Origin: Halorubrum amylolyticum
Lineage (GTDB): Archaea; Halobacteriota; Halobacteria; Halobacteriales; Haloferacaceae
Direction of reading: 5' to 3'
NCBI RefSeq assembly: GCF_004114995.1
Contig: NZ_SDJP01000002.1
Location: forward strand, 136,457 to 200,456
Length of the DNA: 64,000 nt
Below the pieces are notes generated by a model, which saw only the letters and a program-made list of their open reading frames with translations, was not told where the DNA came from and made no database searches. Shown one piece after another: positions 40,789-49,802 of this stretch; position 1 is the stretch's first letter; each line of letters starts with the position of its first letter. A program made the position numbers and the translations under genes.

Positions 40789-41799
40789 CTAGCTCCCGCC
40801 GGAGTCGGCGGGGGCGACGCGCGTTCCCGCCGCCGGATCGACCGCGACGAACCGCTCCGGAAGGGCCTCCCCGTCGAGGAACGTGAACACGCACTCCACG
40901 AGCGTCTCGATGATCGCCGAGCGCGCTCGAACCGACGACGCCGCGATATGGGGCGTCGTCACGACGTTCTCGAAGTCGTGAAGCGGCGAATCGGACGGGA
41001 GCGGCTCGGTTTCGAACACGTCGAGGCCGGCGCCCCCGAGCGTGCCGGCCCTGAGCGCGTCGACGAGCGCCTCGGTGTCGACGATGGGCCCGCGGGCCGT
41101 GTTCACGAGCACGGCGTCGTCGTCCATCGTCGCGAGGGCGCGCTCGGAGATCATCCCCCGCGTCTCGGACGTGTGCTCGGCGGTGACGACCACGGCTTCG
41201 GGTTCCGAGAGCACGGTCTCGAAATCGGTCAGCGTCGCGCCCGTGATCTGCGTGTCGATGTCATGGACGTACGGATCGTAGGCGTACACGTCGACGTTGA
41301 AGCCGTCGAGCAGGCCCGCGAGCCGCGATCCGACGTTGCCGAAGCCGACGATCCCGACCGACGTGCCCGCGACCGCCTGCGCGTTCGGTACCTCGTCGCG
41401 CCACTTCCCCGCCTCCAGCGCGCGTTGGCCCGTCAAGACGTTCCGCTTGACCGCCAGAAGCAGCGTCAGGGCGTGCTCGGCGACCGAGAGCGCGTTCATT
41501 CCCGGAGTGTACACGACGGCCACGCCGGTGTCCGCGGCGGCGTCGAGGTCGATCGTGTCGATCCCCGTCCCGATCTTCGCGACGAGCCGCAGCGAGTCGG
41601 CCCGTTCGAGCACCCGTCGAGTGACCGGAAGCCGGGACGTGGTAAAGAGGATCTCGACGCCGTCGAGCGCCTCGATAAGCGCCTCTTCGGTCGGCTCGAC
41701 GCCGATTTCGAGCGCGAGGGCGTCGCCGACTTCGCGTTCGAGCGCGTCGCGCGGCTTCACGTCTTGATCGACGAGCGCGCGCGGCGCTCCGCCCGTCAT
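40789..41799 (-). CDS. D-isomer-specific 2-hydroxyacid dehydrogenase (SerA/GyaR-like)
   Basis: 336 residues from ATG that overlaps the universal stress gene stop (ATGA). NAD-binding motif VGIVGFGNVGSRLAGLL (about 148-164) follows the GxGxxG pattern. LVNTARGPIVDTEAL (about 231-245), GAGLDVFETEPLP and TPHIAASS carry the catalytic Arg, Glu and His of the family. It probably oxidises a 2-hydroxyacid or reduces a 2-oxoacid with NAD(H). It is in the catabolic island; the specific substrate is unknown (phosphoglycerate, glycerate and malate-like acids are candidates). Confidence 0.88.
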   Translation of the reverse strand: MTGGAPRALVDQDVKPRDALEREVGDALALEIGVEPTEEALIEALDGVEILFTTSRLPVTRRVLERADSLRLVAKIGTGIDTIDLDAAADTGVAVVYTPGMNALSVAEHALTLLLAVKRNVLTGQRALEAGKWRDEVPNAQAVAGTSVGIVGFGNVGSRLAGLLDGFNVDVYAYDPYVHDIDTQITGATLTDFETVLSEPEAVVVTAEHTSETRGMISERALATMDDDAVLVNTARGPIVDTEALVDALRAGTLGGAGLDVFETEPLPSDSPLHDFENVVTTPHIAASSVRARSAIIETLVECVFTFLDGEALPERFVAVDPAAGTRVAPADSGGS

Positions 41800-42245
41800 T
41801 CCTCTCGATCCGGTCGTACGTGGGTGACGACGGGACACTCCGCGTTCAACAGCACGTCCTGGGTGACACTGCCGAACAGCGCTTTGCCGACCGCAGAGCG
41901 GCGGCGACTGCCGACGCAGATGTAGCTCGCGTCCTGTTCGTTCGCGTACCGAACGATCTCTTCGCCGGCGTCGCCGACGAGGCCGACGGCCTCGTAGTCG
42001 TCGGTCGTTCGACTCGCGACGCTTTCGGCCGTCTCTTTGGCGTACGCCCGAACGTCGTCGACGGGGACGGTCTTCCCCGTGTCGCTGAGGCTGTCCTGTT
42101 CGAGGTCGCGGAACGCGGACTGACTCAACACATGGACGACGTGGAGGTCCTCCCCGAACGCTTCGGCGTGGTTTCGCCCCTCGATCACGGCGTTGCTCTC
42201 CCGATCGATCCGTTCGACCCCAGCGACGATAGTCATGGTTGCCAT
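41796..42245 (-). CDS. Universal stress protein UspA family
   Basis: 149 residues from ATG giving MATMTIVAGVE; a later ATG three codons on (42236) is also possible. The Usp fold is visible: a first strand TIVAGVE, then LVGDAGEEIVRYANEQ, and the ATP-binding GSRRRSAVGKALFGSV (about 113-128) with the G-2x-G-9x-GS pattern, then CPVVTHVRP. A TATA box (GTTATAAG on the minus strand, 42265-42272) lies about 23 bp before this ATG, supporting a near leaderless start. It is cotranscribed with the hydroxyacid dehydrogenase. Confidence 0.85.
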   Translation of the reverse strand: MATMTIVAGVERIDRESNAVIEGRNHAEAFGEDLHVVHVLSQSAFRDLEQDSLSDTGKTVPVDDVRAYAKETAESVASRTTDDYEAVGLVGDAGEEIVRYANEQDASYICVGSRRRSAVGKALFGSVTQDVLLNAECPVVTHVRPDREE

Positions 42246-42272
42246 CTTCTCCGTGGCGAGCACCCTTATAAC

Positions 42273-42304
42273 TTTCAGTGGATCGCGATTTCAGTGGATC
42301 GCGA
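42273..42304. repeat. Perfect 16-bp tandem duplication in a divergent promoter
   Basis: Two adjacent copies of TTTCAGTGGATCGCGA between the UspA gene and the SLC13 carrier gene. It abuts the TATA box assigned to uspA. It may be a pair of regulator-binding sites or a simple duplication. Confidence 0.85.
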
Positions 42305-42362
42305 CCGTCGCGCTTGCTGGGTCCGTGGTGTTTTTGAGGTGTACCCGCGTTGGTAGGGCAAC

Positions 42363-43868
42363 ATGCCACCCTCCCAGGGCGGATTGCGCGCTTCCGTCAA
42401 TCGCATATCGCTCCCGAGCTTCGGCGTCGCGGGGATCTGGATATCGATCGCCGTGCTGGTGGGTGGGATTTTCGCGCCGCCGCTCGGCGGCCTCGAGCGC
42501 GAGATGCAGCTCGTGCTCGCGGTCTTTCTCTTCGCGCTCGTGTTGTGGCTGACGGAAGCCGTCCCGTACGTCGTTTCGAGCACGGCCGCGTCGGTCCTGC
42601 TGTTCGCTCTCGAACTCGTCCCGACGTTCGAGGACGCGGTCAGCGGATTCGCCTCGACGCTCGTGTTCTTTCTGTTGCTTCTGTTGCTCCTCGGCGGGGC
42701 GATCTCCGAGGTCGGTCTGGGGCGGATCGTCGCGGGGCGGATGCTCTCGACGCGGAGCACGCCGCGAACGACCGTTCGATCGCTTGCGACGCATCTGTTC
42801 GGACTGTCGCTCCTGATGCCGTCGGCGGTCGCCCGGACGGTGACGTTCATTCCCGTCGTCAACCGGATGACGGACGCGTACGGGCTTTCGGACGACGGGA
42901 CGTTTCGCAGGGCCTGCTTCATCGTTCTCGGCCACATTAACCCGATCGGGTCGATGATGCTGATGACGGGCGGGGGGATGGCGATCATCACGTCACAGCT
43001 GATCAACGAATCAGTTCGGACGATCACGTGGGTCCAGTGGGCCGTGTACATGATCCCCCCGATGATCCTCCTGTTCTGGCTGTCGACGGTCAGCGTCCTC
43101 GTCGTGTACGGCGTCGACGACGACCTGACGCTCGAATCGGGCGAGCGGGACGGCGACGCCTCGTCGAACGGGGGGCAGCCGGAAGACGAGACGGGTGACG
43201 CGTTCGACGCGGACGGGATCGGCGATTCGAGCGACGGCGGGGTCACGCTGACGCGAGATCAGCGAATCGTCAGCGTCGTCATGCTCGGCGCGGTGGTGGC
43301 GTGGATCGCCGGCTCCTTCGTCGGCGTCCCGACGATCGTTCCGGCGGCCGCGGCGGTCGCAGTGCTCTCGGTTCCGGGCGTGGGCATCGTCGATCGCGAC
43401 CTGATCGCCGATGTCAGTTGGGGCATTCTCTTTCTCATCGGAGCGATGTTCTCCATCCTCGACGCGATGGAGACGACGGGGACGCTCGATTACGTCGTCG
43501 AGACGCTCATCGAGGTCGTCCCGTTCGCGGCGATGGCGCCGTGGCTGGTGATCGGGACGCTCCTCGCGCTCGCCGTCGTCATCCGCTCGTGGTTCTCGAC
43601 CGCATCGGCCGCGATCGTAGTTGCCCTGCCGATCATCATGGAGTTCGCGAACGTCCTCGAACTCAACCGCCTCTACCTCGCGTTGTCCGTGCTGATCGCC
43701 GTCGGCTCGACGACGTTCTTCCCGTTCAACACCACCTCGGTGCTGCTCTCGTACGACAAGGGACCGCTGGGGCTCCGAGAGGTGCTCGTCTTCGGCCTCG
43801 TGACGATGGTCCACGGGGTCGTCGTGATCGCGCTGTCGTGGCTCGTTTACTGGCCGCTCGTCGTGTGA
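42363..43868 (+). CDS. SLC13/DASS-family anion transporter
   Basis: 501 residues, multi-spanning. LWLTEAVPYVVSSTAAS (about 61-77) matches the first conserved hairpin. GHINPIGSMMLM (about 196-207) lies in the first half and STTFFPFNTTSVLL (about 446-459) in the second half, as in the two inverted repeats of the family. A long acidic loop (about 255-295, DGDASSNGGQPEDETGD) interrupts the two halves. Family role: uptake of di- or tricarboxylates or sulfate, often with sodium. It belongs to the catabolic island and may import the same acids as the TctCBA system. Confidence 0.88.
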   Translation: MPPSQGGLRASVNRISLPSFGVAGIWISIAVLVGGIFAPPLGGLEREMQLVLAVFLFALVLWLTEAVPYVVSSTAASVLLFALELVPTFEDAVSGFASTLVFFLLLLLLLGGAISEVGLGRIVAGRMLSTRSTPRTTVRSLATHLFGLSLLMPSAVARTVTFIPVVNRMTDAYGLSDDGTFRRACFIVLGHINPIGSMMLMTGGGMAIITSQLINESVRTITWVQWAVYMIPPMILLFWLSTVSVLVVYGVDDDLTLESGERDGDASSNGGQPEDETGDAFDADGIGDSSDGGVTLTRDQRIVSVVMLGAVVAWIAGSFVGVPTIVPAAAAVAVLSVPGVGIVDRDLIADVSWGILFLIGAMFSILDAMETTGTLDYVVETLIEVVPFAAMAPWLVIGTLLALAVVIRSWFSTASAAIVVALPIIMEFANVLELNRLYLALSVLIAVGSTTFFPFNTTSVLLSYDKGPLGLREVLVFGLVTMVHGVVVIALSWLVYWPLVV

Positions 43869-44060
43869 CGGGCTCTCCGGCGTGGTGCCGAGGACGAAGT
43901 CGACGCACCGGGTATCCCGTCCGGACGGCGCGGGCGGACCGTCGGAAGCGGCGGCGGCGCGCTCCGTCGCAAGCGGTCGAGAAGGGAGCCACCGGCGGAC
44001 GGTACGGTCGCGACGGCCGATCAGAAGGGATGACGAACCGGACCCGCGCCCGGAACGGGG

Positions 44061-45551
44061 CTATCCGAGCCGCCGTTCGAGCGCGGGTTTGACGTACGGT
44101 CCGAGGAGGATCACGAGAATCCCCGCCGTGATGAGCAGCGACAGCGGCTTGGTGACGAAGATGTCGTAGGAGCCGCCGGAGATCTGAAGCGATCGCATGA
44201 GGTTCTCCTCGGCGATCGGTCCCAAGACGACCCCGAGCACGAACGCGATGATCGAGTAGTTCTTCCGAACCATGATGTACCCGAGGAATCCGAGGACGAG
44301 AACGGTGATCACGTCGACCCAGTTGGATCGGAGCGTGTAGCCGCCGACCATCGACAACACGAGGATCAGCGGGATGATGACGTGGGTGTCGACCTGGGTG
44401 AGTTTCGCCAGGCGCGTCACGACGAGCACGCCGATCAGGACGATGAAGATGTTACCGAACAGCAGCGCGATCAGGAACGCGTAGGTGATGTGAAGGTCGG
44501 CCTCGAACAGCTGCGGGCCGGGGCGCAGTCCGTGCATCAGCAGTCCGCCGAGCAGCACGGCGGTCGAGCCGCTGCCGGGGATCCCGAACGAGATGGTCGG
44601 GATCAGCGATCCGCCGATGGTGCCGTTGTTCGACGCCTCACTGGAGATGACGCCGAGGGGCTCCCCGTTGCCGAACCGACCGGGGTCGTCGGAGCTCCGC
44701 ATCGCCTCGCCGTACGCGAGGAAGTTTGAGACGGTGGCGCCGGCGCCCGGAATCGCACCGATAAACATGCCGACGTAGCCGGATTTGATGATCTGCCACG
44801 GGTGCGAAAGCGTCTCCCGAACGCCCGAGAACGTGTTTCCGGACAGATCGATCTCGGCGTCGGCGATCCCGCCCTCTTGGCCGGCGAGCTTCAACATCTC
44901 GGCGACCGCGAACATCCCGATGAGCGCCGCGATGAAGTCGATCCCGTCGTAGAGCCCGAGGCTCCCGAAGGTGTACCGGAGTTCCGGTGAGTTCGGGGCG
45001 ATACCGACCGTCGTGATCAGCAGGCCGGCCGCGCCGGCGACGAGCCCTTTGACCATGGACCCGTCGGCGACGATGGTGATCATCGAGAGCCCGAGGATCG
45101 CCATCAGGAAGTACTCGGGCGAACCGAACAGCAGCACGACCTCGATCAGAATCGGCGAGATGAGCAGCAGCGTGAGCACCGAGAGGAACCCGGCGGTCGC
45201 GGACGCGGTCGCCGACATCGAGAGCGCGTCGACGGCTCGCCCCTGTTTCGCCATCGGATACCCGTCGAACGTCGTCGCGGCCGCTCCGCCGGTCCCGGGG
45301 ACGTTCACGAGGATGGCGGAGATACTGCCGCCGTACATCGCCCCGCTGTACATGCTGACGAGAAGGATGATTGCGTTGATCGGACCCAACGGAAGCGTCA
45401 AGGGCAAGACGATCGCCATCCCGAGAGAGGACCCGATCCCGGGAAGCGCTCCGCCGATCATGCCGAGCGTTAGCCCGATGACGATCCAGATCGGCGTCGG
45501 CCAGCTGAAGACGATCGAGAGCGCCTCCGTGAAGGCAGCGAGCGCCGTCAT
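44061..45551 (-). CDS. tctA: Tripartite tricarboxylate transporter permease TctA
   Basis: 496 residues, 10-12 hydrophobic helices. GGALPGIGSSLGMAI (about 32-46) and IGAIPGAGATVSNFLAYGEA (about 262-281) are the paired PGxG-type motifs of TctA. Between them GAMYGGSISAILVNVPGTG (about 70-88) is the large TctA signature. It is the big membrane subunit of the TTT family, moving a tricarboxylate (citrate-like) acid by sodium or proton gradient. It starts next to the tctB stop, and the tctC binding protein is one gene further, in the order C-B-A. Confidence 0.93.
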   Translation of the reverse strand: MTALAAFTEALSIVFSWPTPIWIVIGLTLGMIGGALPGIGSSLGMAIVLPLTLPLGPINAIILLVSMYSGAMYGGSISAILVNVPGTGGAAATTFDGYPMAKQGRAVDALSMSATASATAGFLSVLTLLLISPILIEVVLLFGSPEYFLMAILGLSMITIVADGSMVKGLVAGAAGLLITTVGIAPNSPELRYTFGSLGLYDGIDFIAALIGMFAVAEMLKLAGQEGGIADAEIDLSGNTFSGVRETLSHPWQIIKSGYVGMFIGAIPGAGATVSNFLAYGEAMRSSDDPGRFGNGEPLGVISSEASNNGTIGGSLIPTISFGIPGSGSTAVLLGGLLMHGLRPGPQLFEADLHITYAFLIALLFGNIFIVLIGVLVVTRLAKLTQVDTHVIIPLILVLSMVGGYTLRSNWVDVITVLVLGFLGYIMVRKNYSIIAFVLGVVLGPIAEENLMRSLQISGGSYDIFVTKPLSLLITAGILVILLGPYVKPALERRLG

Positions 45552-46163
45552 TCAGAACACCCCGCTCGTGACGAGCAGTTGACCGCGATCGAGCGGGACG
45601 CCGAGCACCGACATGAATCCGTACGCGATCGCGAATCCGATGACGGCGAGCACCGCCGTGAGGTACCGGGGCAGTTTAAACCAGTAGCCGTACACGACGA
45701 CGAAGATCGGGGTCGCCCAGAGGATGCCGATCGCGAAGCCGAGCGCGGCGTATCCGGTCGCGATGAGACCGGTAAAGACGGAGTCGTGGATCGGGCGCCC
45801 GACGGTGGACAGCTCGTTTCGGTCCGTCTCGGCCGCGTCGGGTTCGGTCGTGCCCCGTCCCTCCTGTTGCTGGTCCGTGGTCTTCTGTTGACGCTTCTCG
45901 AACTCCTCGTCGGCCTCGAAGACGCTGCTCGACTCCTCCACGGCGGCTCGGATCGGCCCCGGAAGGTACTTCGAGAAGAACAGCAGAAGCGCACCGACGA
46001 ACACGACCGATCCCGTCAGTCGCGGGAAGCGTGCGGCTGAGCTGATGTCGAAGCGGAAGGTCTCGGCGAGTGCGATACCAGATCCGAGGATGAACACGAT
46101 CAGGAGAAATCGCTCCTGATCGAACCGTTCGGACAGCCGTCGATACAGCGAGTTACGTGACAT
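45552..46163 (-). CDS. tctB: Tripartite tricarboxylate transporter small subunit TctB
   Basis: 203 residues with four hydrophobic helices (about 18-35, 45-65, 138-158 and 162-185). A highly charged loop with QQKTTDQQQEG lies in the middle. It is the weakly conserved small membrane subunit of the TTT transporter. Its identity rests on size, topology and position between tctC and tctA. Start ATG 46161-46163. Confidence 0.85.
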   Translation of the reverse strand: MSRNSLYRRLSERFDQERFLLIVFILGSGIALAETFRFDISSAARFPRLTGSVVFVGALLLFFSKYLPGPIRAAVEESSSVFEADEEFEKRQQKTTDQQQEGRGTTEPDAAETDRNELSTVGRPIHDSVFTGLIATGYAALGFAIGILWATPIFVVVYGYWFKLPRYLTAVLAVIGFAIAYGFMSVLGVPLDRGQLLVTSGVF

Positions 46164-46257
46164 GCCTGTGTGATGCTGGAGGTTGACTGATATTAATACA
46201 CATGGTCTCGACTGGTGGTGCGGCGGATGATAAACCCGGGGCGGGAAAGCGGTGCGC

Positions 46258-47289
46258 CTACTCGTCCGCGGCCTCGCGGACCGATTCGAGGTCGACCTGT
46301 TCGGGGATCTGTTCGAACGCGTCGGTGACCGCGTTGGACGCGCTCTCGGGACCGCCGTACTCGACGACGTTACCGGTCTCCTCGGACCAGTTCTGGACTT
46401 CGTCCGTCTGGAGGGCGGCTTCGAGGGCCTCCGTCAGCACCTGGATTTGATCCTCGGAGGTCCCTTCCGGAGCGAAGATACCGCGAACGAGTTGCCCGAG
46501 GAAGTCGATGTTTTCGTATCCGAGATCGGTGGTGCTCGGAATGTCGGGGAACACCTCGGATCCCTGACTCGATAGACACGCGATCACGTCGAGACGGTCG
46601 TCCTCGACCGCGCCGGCGGCGCCGGTGTCGGTAGCGATCGCCGCGGGTACCTCGTCGGAGATCGTCGCCTGAACCGCCGGACCGGTTCCGTCGTAGCCGA
46701 CGTACCGGTCCCACTGGAAGTCGTAGCTGTCGTTCCCCTGCATCAGTAAGGCGAGCACGTGGTCGACGCCCCCGCGTTCCTTGCCCGAGAAGATCTCGAG
46801 CTCGCCGTCGGCGTAGCGGGACAGCAGGTCGTCAAAGTCCTCGATCCCGTAGCTGGGGTTGGCGACGACGACGAACGGCGTCCGGGCGTACGTCCCGACT
46901 CCCTCGAGTTTGGTCATGTCGAACTCCGGCGGGTTGACCATGGCCGAGACCGGCGTCGACGGCGGGTTGAAGCCGCCGATGGTGTAGCCGTCGGCGTCGG
47001 AGTTGTACAGCTGTCCGGTACCCCGAAGCGACGCCGCGCCGGGGACGTTCTCGATCGCGATGTTGACGCCGAGCTCGTCACCCATGTGGCTGATGAACTG
47101 ACGGGCGTACGTGTCGGTTCCGCCGCCCTCCGAGAAGGGGATGATGTACGTGATGTCTTCGTTGGGGTACTCGCCGTCGCCACCGTCCGAACAGCCCGCG
47201 AGGCCGGTCATTGCCGCAGCCGATGCGGCACCGGCGTACTTGATGTAGTCCCGACGGGTAGCAGACGATCGATCGTTATTGTCTCCCAT
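46258..47289 (-). CDS. tctC: Tripartite tricarboxylate transporter substrate-binding lipoprotein TctC (Bug family)
   Basis: 343 residues from ATG giving MGDNNDRSSATRRDYI; an upstream ATG adds an odd leader. The Tat signal is TRRDYIKYAG and the lipobox is LAGCSDGG, so it is a lipid-anchored extracytoplasmic binder. Bug-family features: ITYIIPFSEGGGTDTYAR (about 46-63) contacts the ligand carboxylates, and GIFAPEGTSEDQIQVLTEAL is near the end. It captures tricarboxylates or other acids for TctAB. It is the first gene of the tctCBA operon, with AT-rich DNA upstream (about 47290-47456). Confidence 0.9.
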   Translation of the reverse strand: MGDNNDRSSATRRDYIKYAGAASAAAMTGLAGCSDGGDGEYPNEDITYIIPFSEGGGTDTYARQFISHMGDELGVNIAIENVPGAASLRGTGQLYNSDADGYTIGGFNPPSTPVSAMVNPPEFDMTKLEGVGTYARTPFVVVANPSYGIEDFDDLLSRYADGELEIFSGKERGGVDHVLALLMQGNDSYDFQWDRYVGYDGTGPAVQATISDEVPAAIATDTGAAGAVEDDRLDVIACLSSQGSEVFPDIPSTTDLGYENIDFLGQLVRGIFAPEGTSEDQIQVLTEALEAALQTDEVQNWSEETGNVVEYGGPESASNAVTDAFEQIPEQVDLESVREAADE

Positions 47290-47456
47290 ACATCGCAGCA
47301 AATGGAAGATACCTATTTGAACCTTTTGGTACAAGACTCTGTTACTAAATTGAGTTTATTAACAAATTTACTGTGGAGAGCTAATAAGTTCTGTATCTCA
47401 AGTTATTCGCGTTCATCCGGCAGTGAAAGTTGTGCTATAAAGAAATAGCGAACAGA

Positions 47457-48434
47457 TCAGAAGAACGCGAACTCCCCGCCGTCGACGACGACCTCGCCGT
47501 CGAGTTCGAGCGTCGGCTCGGCCATCATCGCATCGAAGTGGACGGGCGCGCGAGTGGTGCCGCCGAGGTTGCTGCTGGTACCGATCCCGAAGTGGACGTT
47601 ACCGTAGCGGCCGTGGTCGTTCGAGAACCAGCCGTTGAACTCGGGACACTCGGGGTTCATGCCGACCGCGAGCTGGGCGATGTTGTAGACCGCCGGATCG
47701 TCGTGTTCCGCCCAAACGCGCTCGATCGTCTTCGCCTCCTTGCCGCCCTCGACCGAGGTGACCGCGCCGTCTTCGATCTCCATCCGAACCGGCTCCTCGA
47801 GAACGCCGATGTCGAGGTTCGGGATCGCGCCGTCGAAGACGACGGTGCCGTCGGTGCCCCCCTCGACCGGCGCGATGTTCGCCTCGATATGCACCAGCGC
47901 GGTGAACTCTCCCGGCTCGTCCGCGATTCCCGGGTGCGCGTTGCCGTCTCGCCCCTCCAGATCGACGGTGACATCAGTCCCCTGCGGAGAGGTGACGCGC
48001 GCCTCGCTCGCCTCGGAGAACTTCCGCGCCATCTCCTCGCAGTGGGGGCGCATGCCCTCGTAGTCGGCGTACAGCCCGCCGCGGACGAGCTGTTCGTCGG
48101 TGAACTTCACCATGCTGATGACGCGCGCGCCGTTCGCTTTCGCCTCGGCGGTCGCGCTCGAGTGCGTGATCGACCGGTGGACCGGCGTGATGATCACGTC
48201 CGCCTCCATCATCGCGGCCGCGACCGTGTCCTCGGGCTCGTTCCCGTCGTACTCGCGGGGGTCCATCATCGTCATCGTCACGTTGGCGTCGCGCTCGTTG
48301 GCCGCCGCGGCGACGCGCTCGGCGACATCCGCGACCTGCCAATCGGTCACCACCAGCACGTCCTCACCGGCCTCGATCGCGGCACAGGTGTCGACGACGA
48401 TACTCGCTCCCTTCATCTCCTGAACGGAGTCCAT
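47457..48434 (-). CDS. M29-fold metalloprotein (aminopeptidase T/NicX-like), copy 1
   Basis: 325 residues. Conserved metal-site residues are in NVHFGIGTSS (about 282-291) and PVHFDAMMAEPTL (about 300-312); the HxD pair fits M29 aminopeptidases and the related 2,5-dihydroxypyridine dioxygenase NicX. The N-terminal domain includes EDVLVVTDWQVADVAERV. The family contains both peptidases and ring-cleaving dioxygenases, and this sequence alone does not decide between them. It is divergent from its paralogue (48738) and next to the tctC operon, which suggests a role in acid catabolism rather than in protein turnover (inference). Confidence 0.8.
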   Translation of the reverse strand: MDSVQEMKGASIVVDTCAAIEAGEDVLVVTDWQVADVAERVAAAANERDANVTMTMMDPREYDGNEPEDTVAAAMMEADVIITPVHRSITHSSATAEAKANGARVISMVKFTDEQLVRGGLYADYEGMRPHCEEMARKFSEASEARVTSPQGTDVTVDLEGRDGNAHPGIADEPGEFTALVHIEANIAPVEGGTDGTVVFDGAIPNLDIGVLEEPVRMEIEDGAVTSVEGGKEAKTIERVWAEHDDPAVYNIAQLAVGMNPECPEFNGWFSNDHGRYGNVHFGIGTSSNLGGTTRAPVHFDAMMAEPTLELDGEVVVDGGEFAFF

Positions 48435-48737
48435 ACACAGAGAACGGGCAGCGGGTTACAAATACGTTCCTGATACGATCGGGTTCGATCGTGTACATCG
48501 TCTTCCCCTGCCGCGTCGCTACTCGTGTAAGACCGACCGAGCGCCGCCGACCGAGCGCCGCCGACCGAGCGCCGCCGCCTAATCGACGCGGGCGCGGTGC
48601 GGACGGTTCGGCGAAACGTATAGCAACGACCAATTGAAATAAAATACGGTTGAACATTCTCGAGTATGAGGTGAGAAACGAGAAGAGAGCCTCCACCGGT
48701 GTGTTTATTATATCCGAGCGAATCTGGTGAATCGTTC
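48435..48737. promoter_or_regulatory. Divergent promoter region between the two M29-fold genes
   Basis: 303 bp. It contains three tandem copies of the 14-mer CGACCGAGCGCCGC (48534-48575), then AT-rich DNA (TATAGCAACGAC and GAAATAAAATACGG near 48620-48650) and GTGTTTATTATATCC at 48699-48713, a plausible TATA region about 30 bp before the plus-strand ATG. No TCCCGC palindrome is present. Confidence 0.5.
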
Positions 48738-49712
48738 ATGTTAGATGTCGAGATGGCGGCGGCAGCACGGGGTATCGTCGAGGACTGTCTCGACGTGCAA
48801 CCCGGCGAGGAGGTCCTCGTTATCGCGGACGCGAGAAAAGAACGGGTCGCCCGGAGCGTCGCTCGGGCCGCGTCGGGAGCGGGCGCCGAGGCGATCACGA
48901 CGACGATGCCCCTCCTCGAAAGCCACGGCAACGAGCCGCCGGAGACGGTCGCGGAGGCGATGGCCGCCGCGGACGTCGCGTTCACCTGCACGAGCCACGC
49001 GATCACGCACACGCGATCGCGGCTGGCGGCCGCGGAGGCCGGTACTCGGTTCGGCATCCTGCGGAGCGTCACCGAGGACATGATGGTCGAGGGCGCGATG
49101 AGCGTCGACTTCGAGGAGCTCCGCCGACGGACCGAGGCGGTCCGCGACGTGCTCGATGCGGCCACGGAGGCCCACATCACGAGCGACAAAGGGACGGACA
49201 TCTCCTTCAGCCTGGAGGGGTGTTCGGCGTTCTCGCTGGACGGCTACTACCACGAGAACTACGGCTTCGCGACGCTCCCGCCGGGAGAATCACCCACTCA
49301 CCCGGCGGAGGGAACCGCGAACGGCGAGATCGTCATCGACGTCTCGATGGACAACCTCGGGCAGGTCGACGAACCGATCACCCTCGAGGTGGAAGACGGC
49401 TTCGTCACGGGCGTCACCGGGGGCGACGACGCCGACGAACTCCGGCGCATCATCGACGAGAACGACGAGAACGCCGGCAACATCGCGGAGTTCGCGATCG
49501 GGACCAACCCCGAGGCGAAGCTCATCGGGAACCTCGCGGAGGACAAGAAGAAGGCGGGGACCGTCCACTTCGCGGTCGGCGACAACGAGTCGCTCGGCGG
49601 CACGCTCAAAAGCGACATCCACCTCGACGGCGTCGTCCGGACGCCGACCGTCCGACTCGACGGCGAGGTCGTCGTCGACGACGGCGCGCTCGTCGAATCG
49701 CTCTTCGACTGA
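48738..49712 (+). CDS. M29-fold metalloprotein (aminopeptidase T/NicX-like), copy 2
   Basis: 324 residues from ATG (MLDVEMAAAARGIV). The metal-site region is GTVHFAVGDNESLGG (about 277-291) and DIHLDGVVRTPTVRL (about 297-311), with the same H...HxD pattern as its paralogue. N-terminal EEVLVIADARKERVARSVA aligns as well. Whether it is a peptidase or a dioxygenase is undecided. It is transcribed divergently from copy 1 and toward the alcohol dehydrogenase gene (convergent). The pair probably arose by duplication. Confidence 0.8.
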   Translation: MLDVEMAAAARGIVEDCLDVQPGEEVLVIADARKERVARSVARAASGAGAEAITTTMPLLESHGNEPPETVAEAMAAADVAFTCTSHAITHTRSRLAAAEAGTRFGILRSVTEDMMVEGAMSVDFEELRRRTEAVRDVLDAATEAHITSDKGTDISFSLEGCSAFSLDGYYHENYGFATLPPGESPTHPAEGTANGEIVIDVSMDNLGQVDEPITLEVEDGFVTGVTGGDDADELRRIIDENDENAGNIAEFAIGTNPEAKLIGNLAEDKKKAGTVHFAVGDNESLGGTLKSDIHLDGVVRTPTVRLDGEVVVDDGALVESLFD

Positions 49713-49802
49713 ACGGCACGGTCGTTCTCGAAAACGTCGGGACCGGTGACTGCCACCGCCGCCGTCGGCACCGATTCGGGCGGCGATCGTCAGTCGAAAT
49801 CG

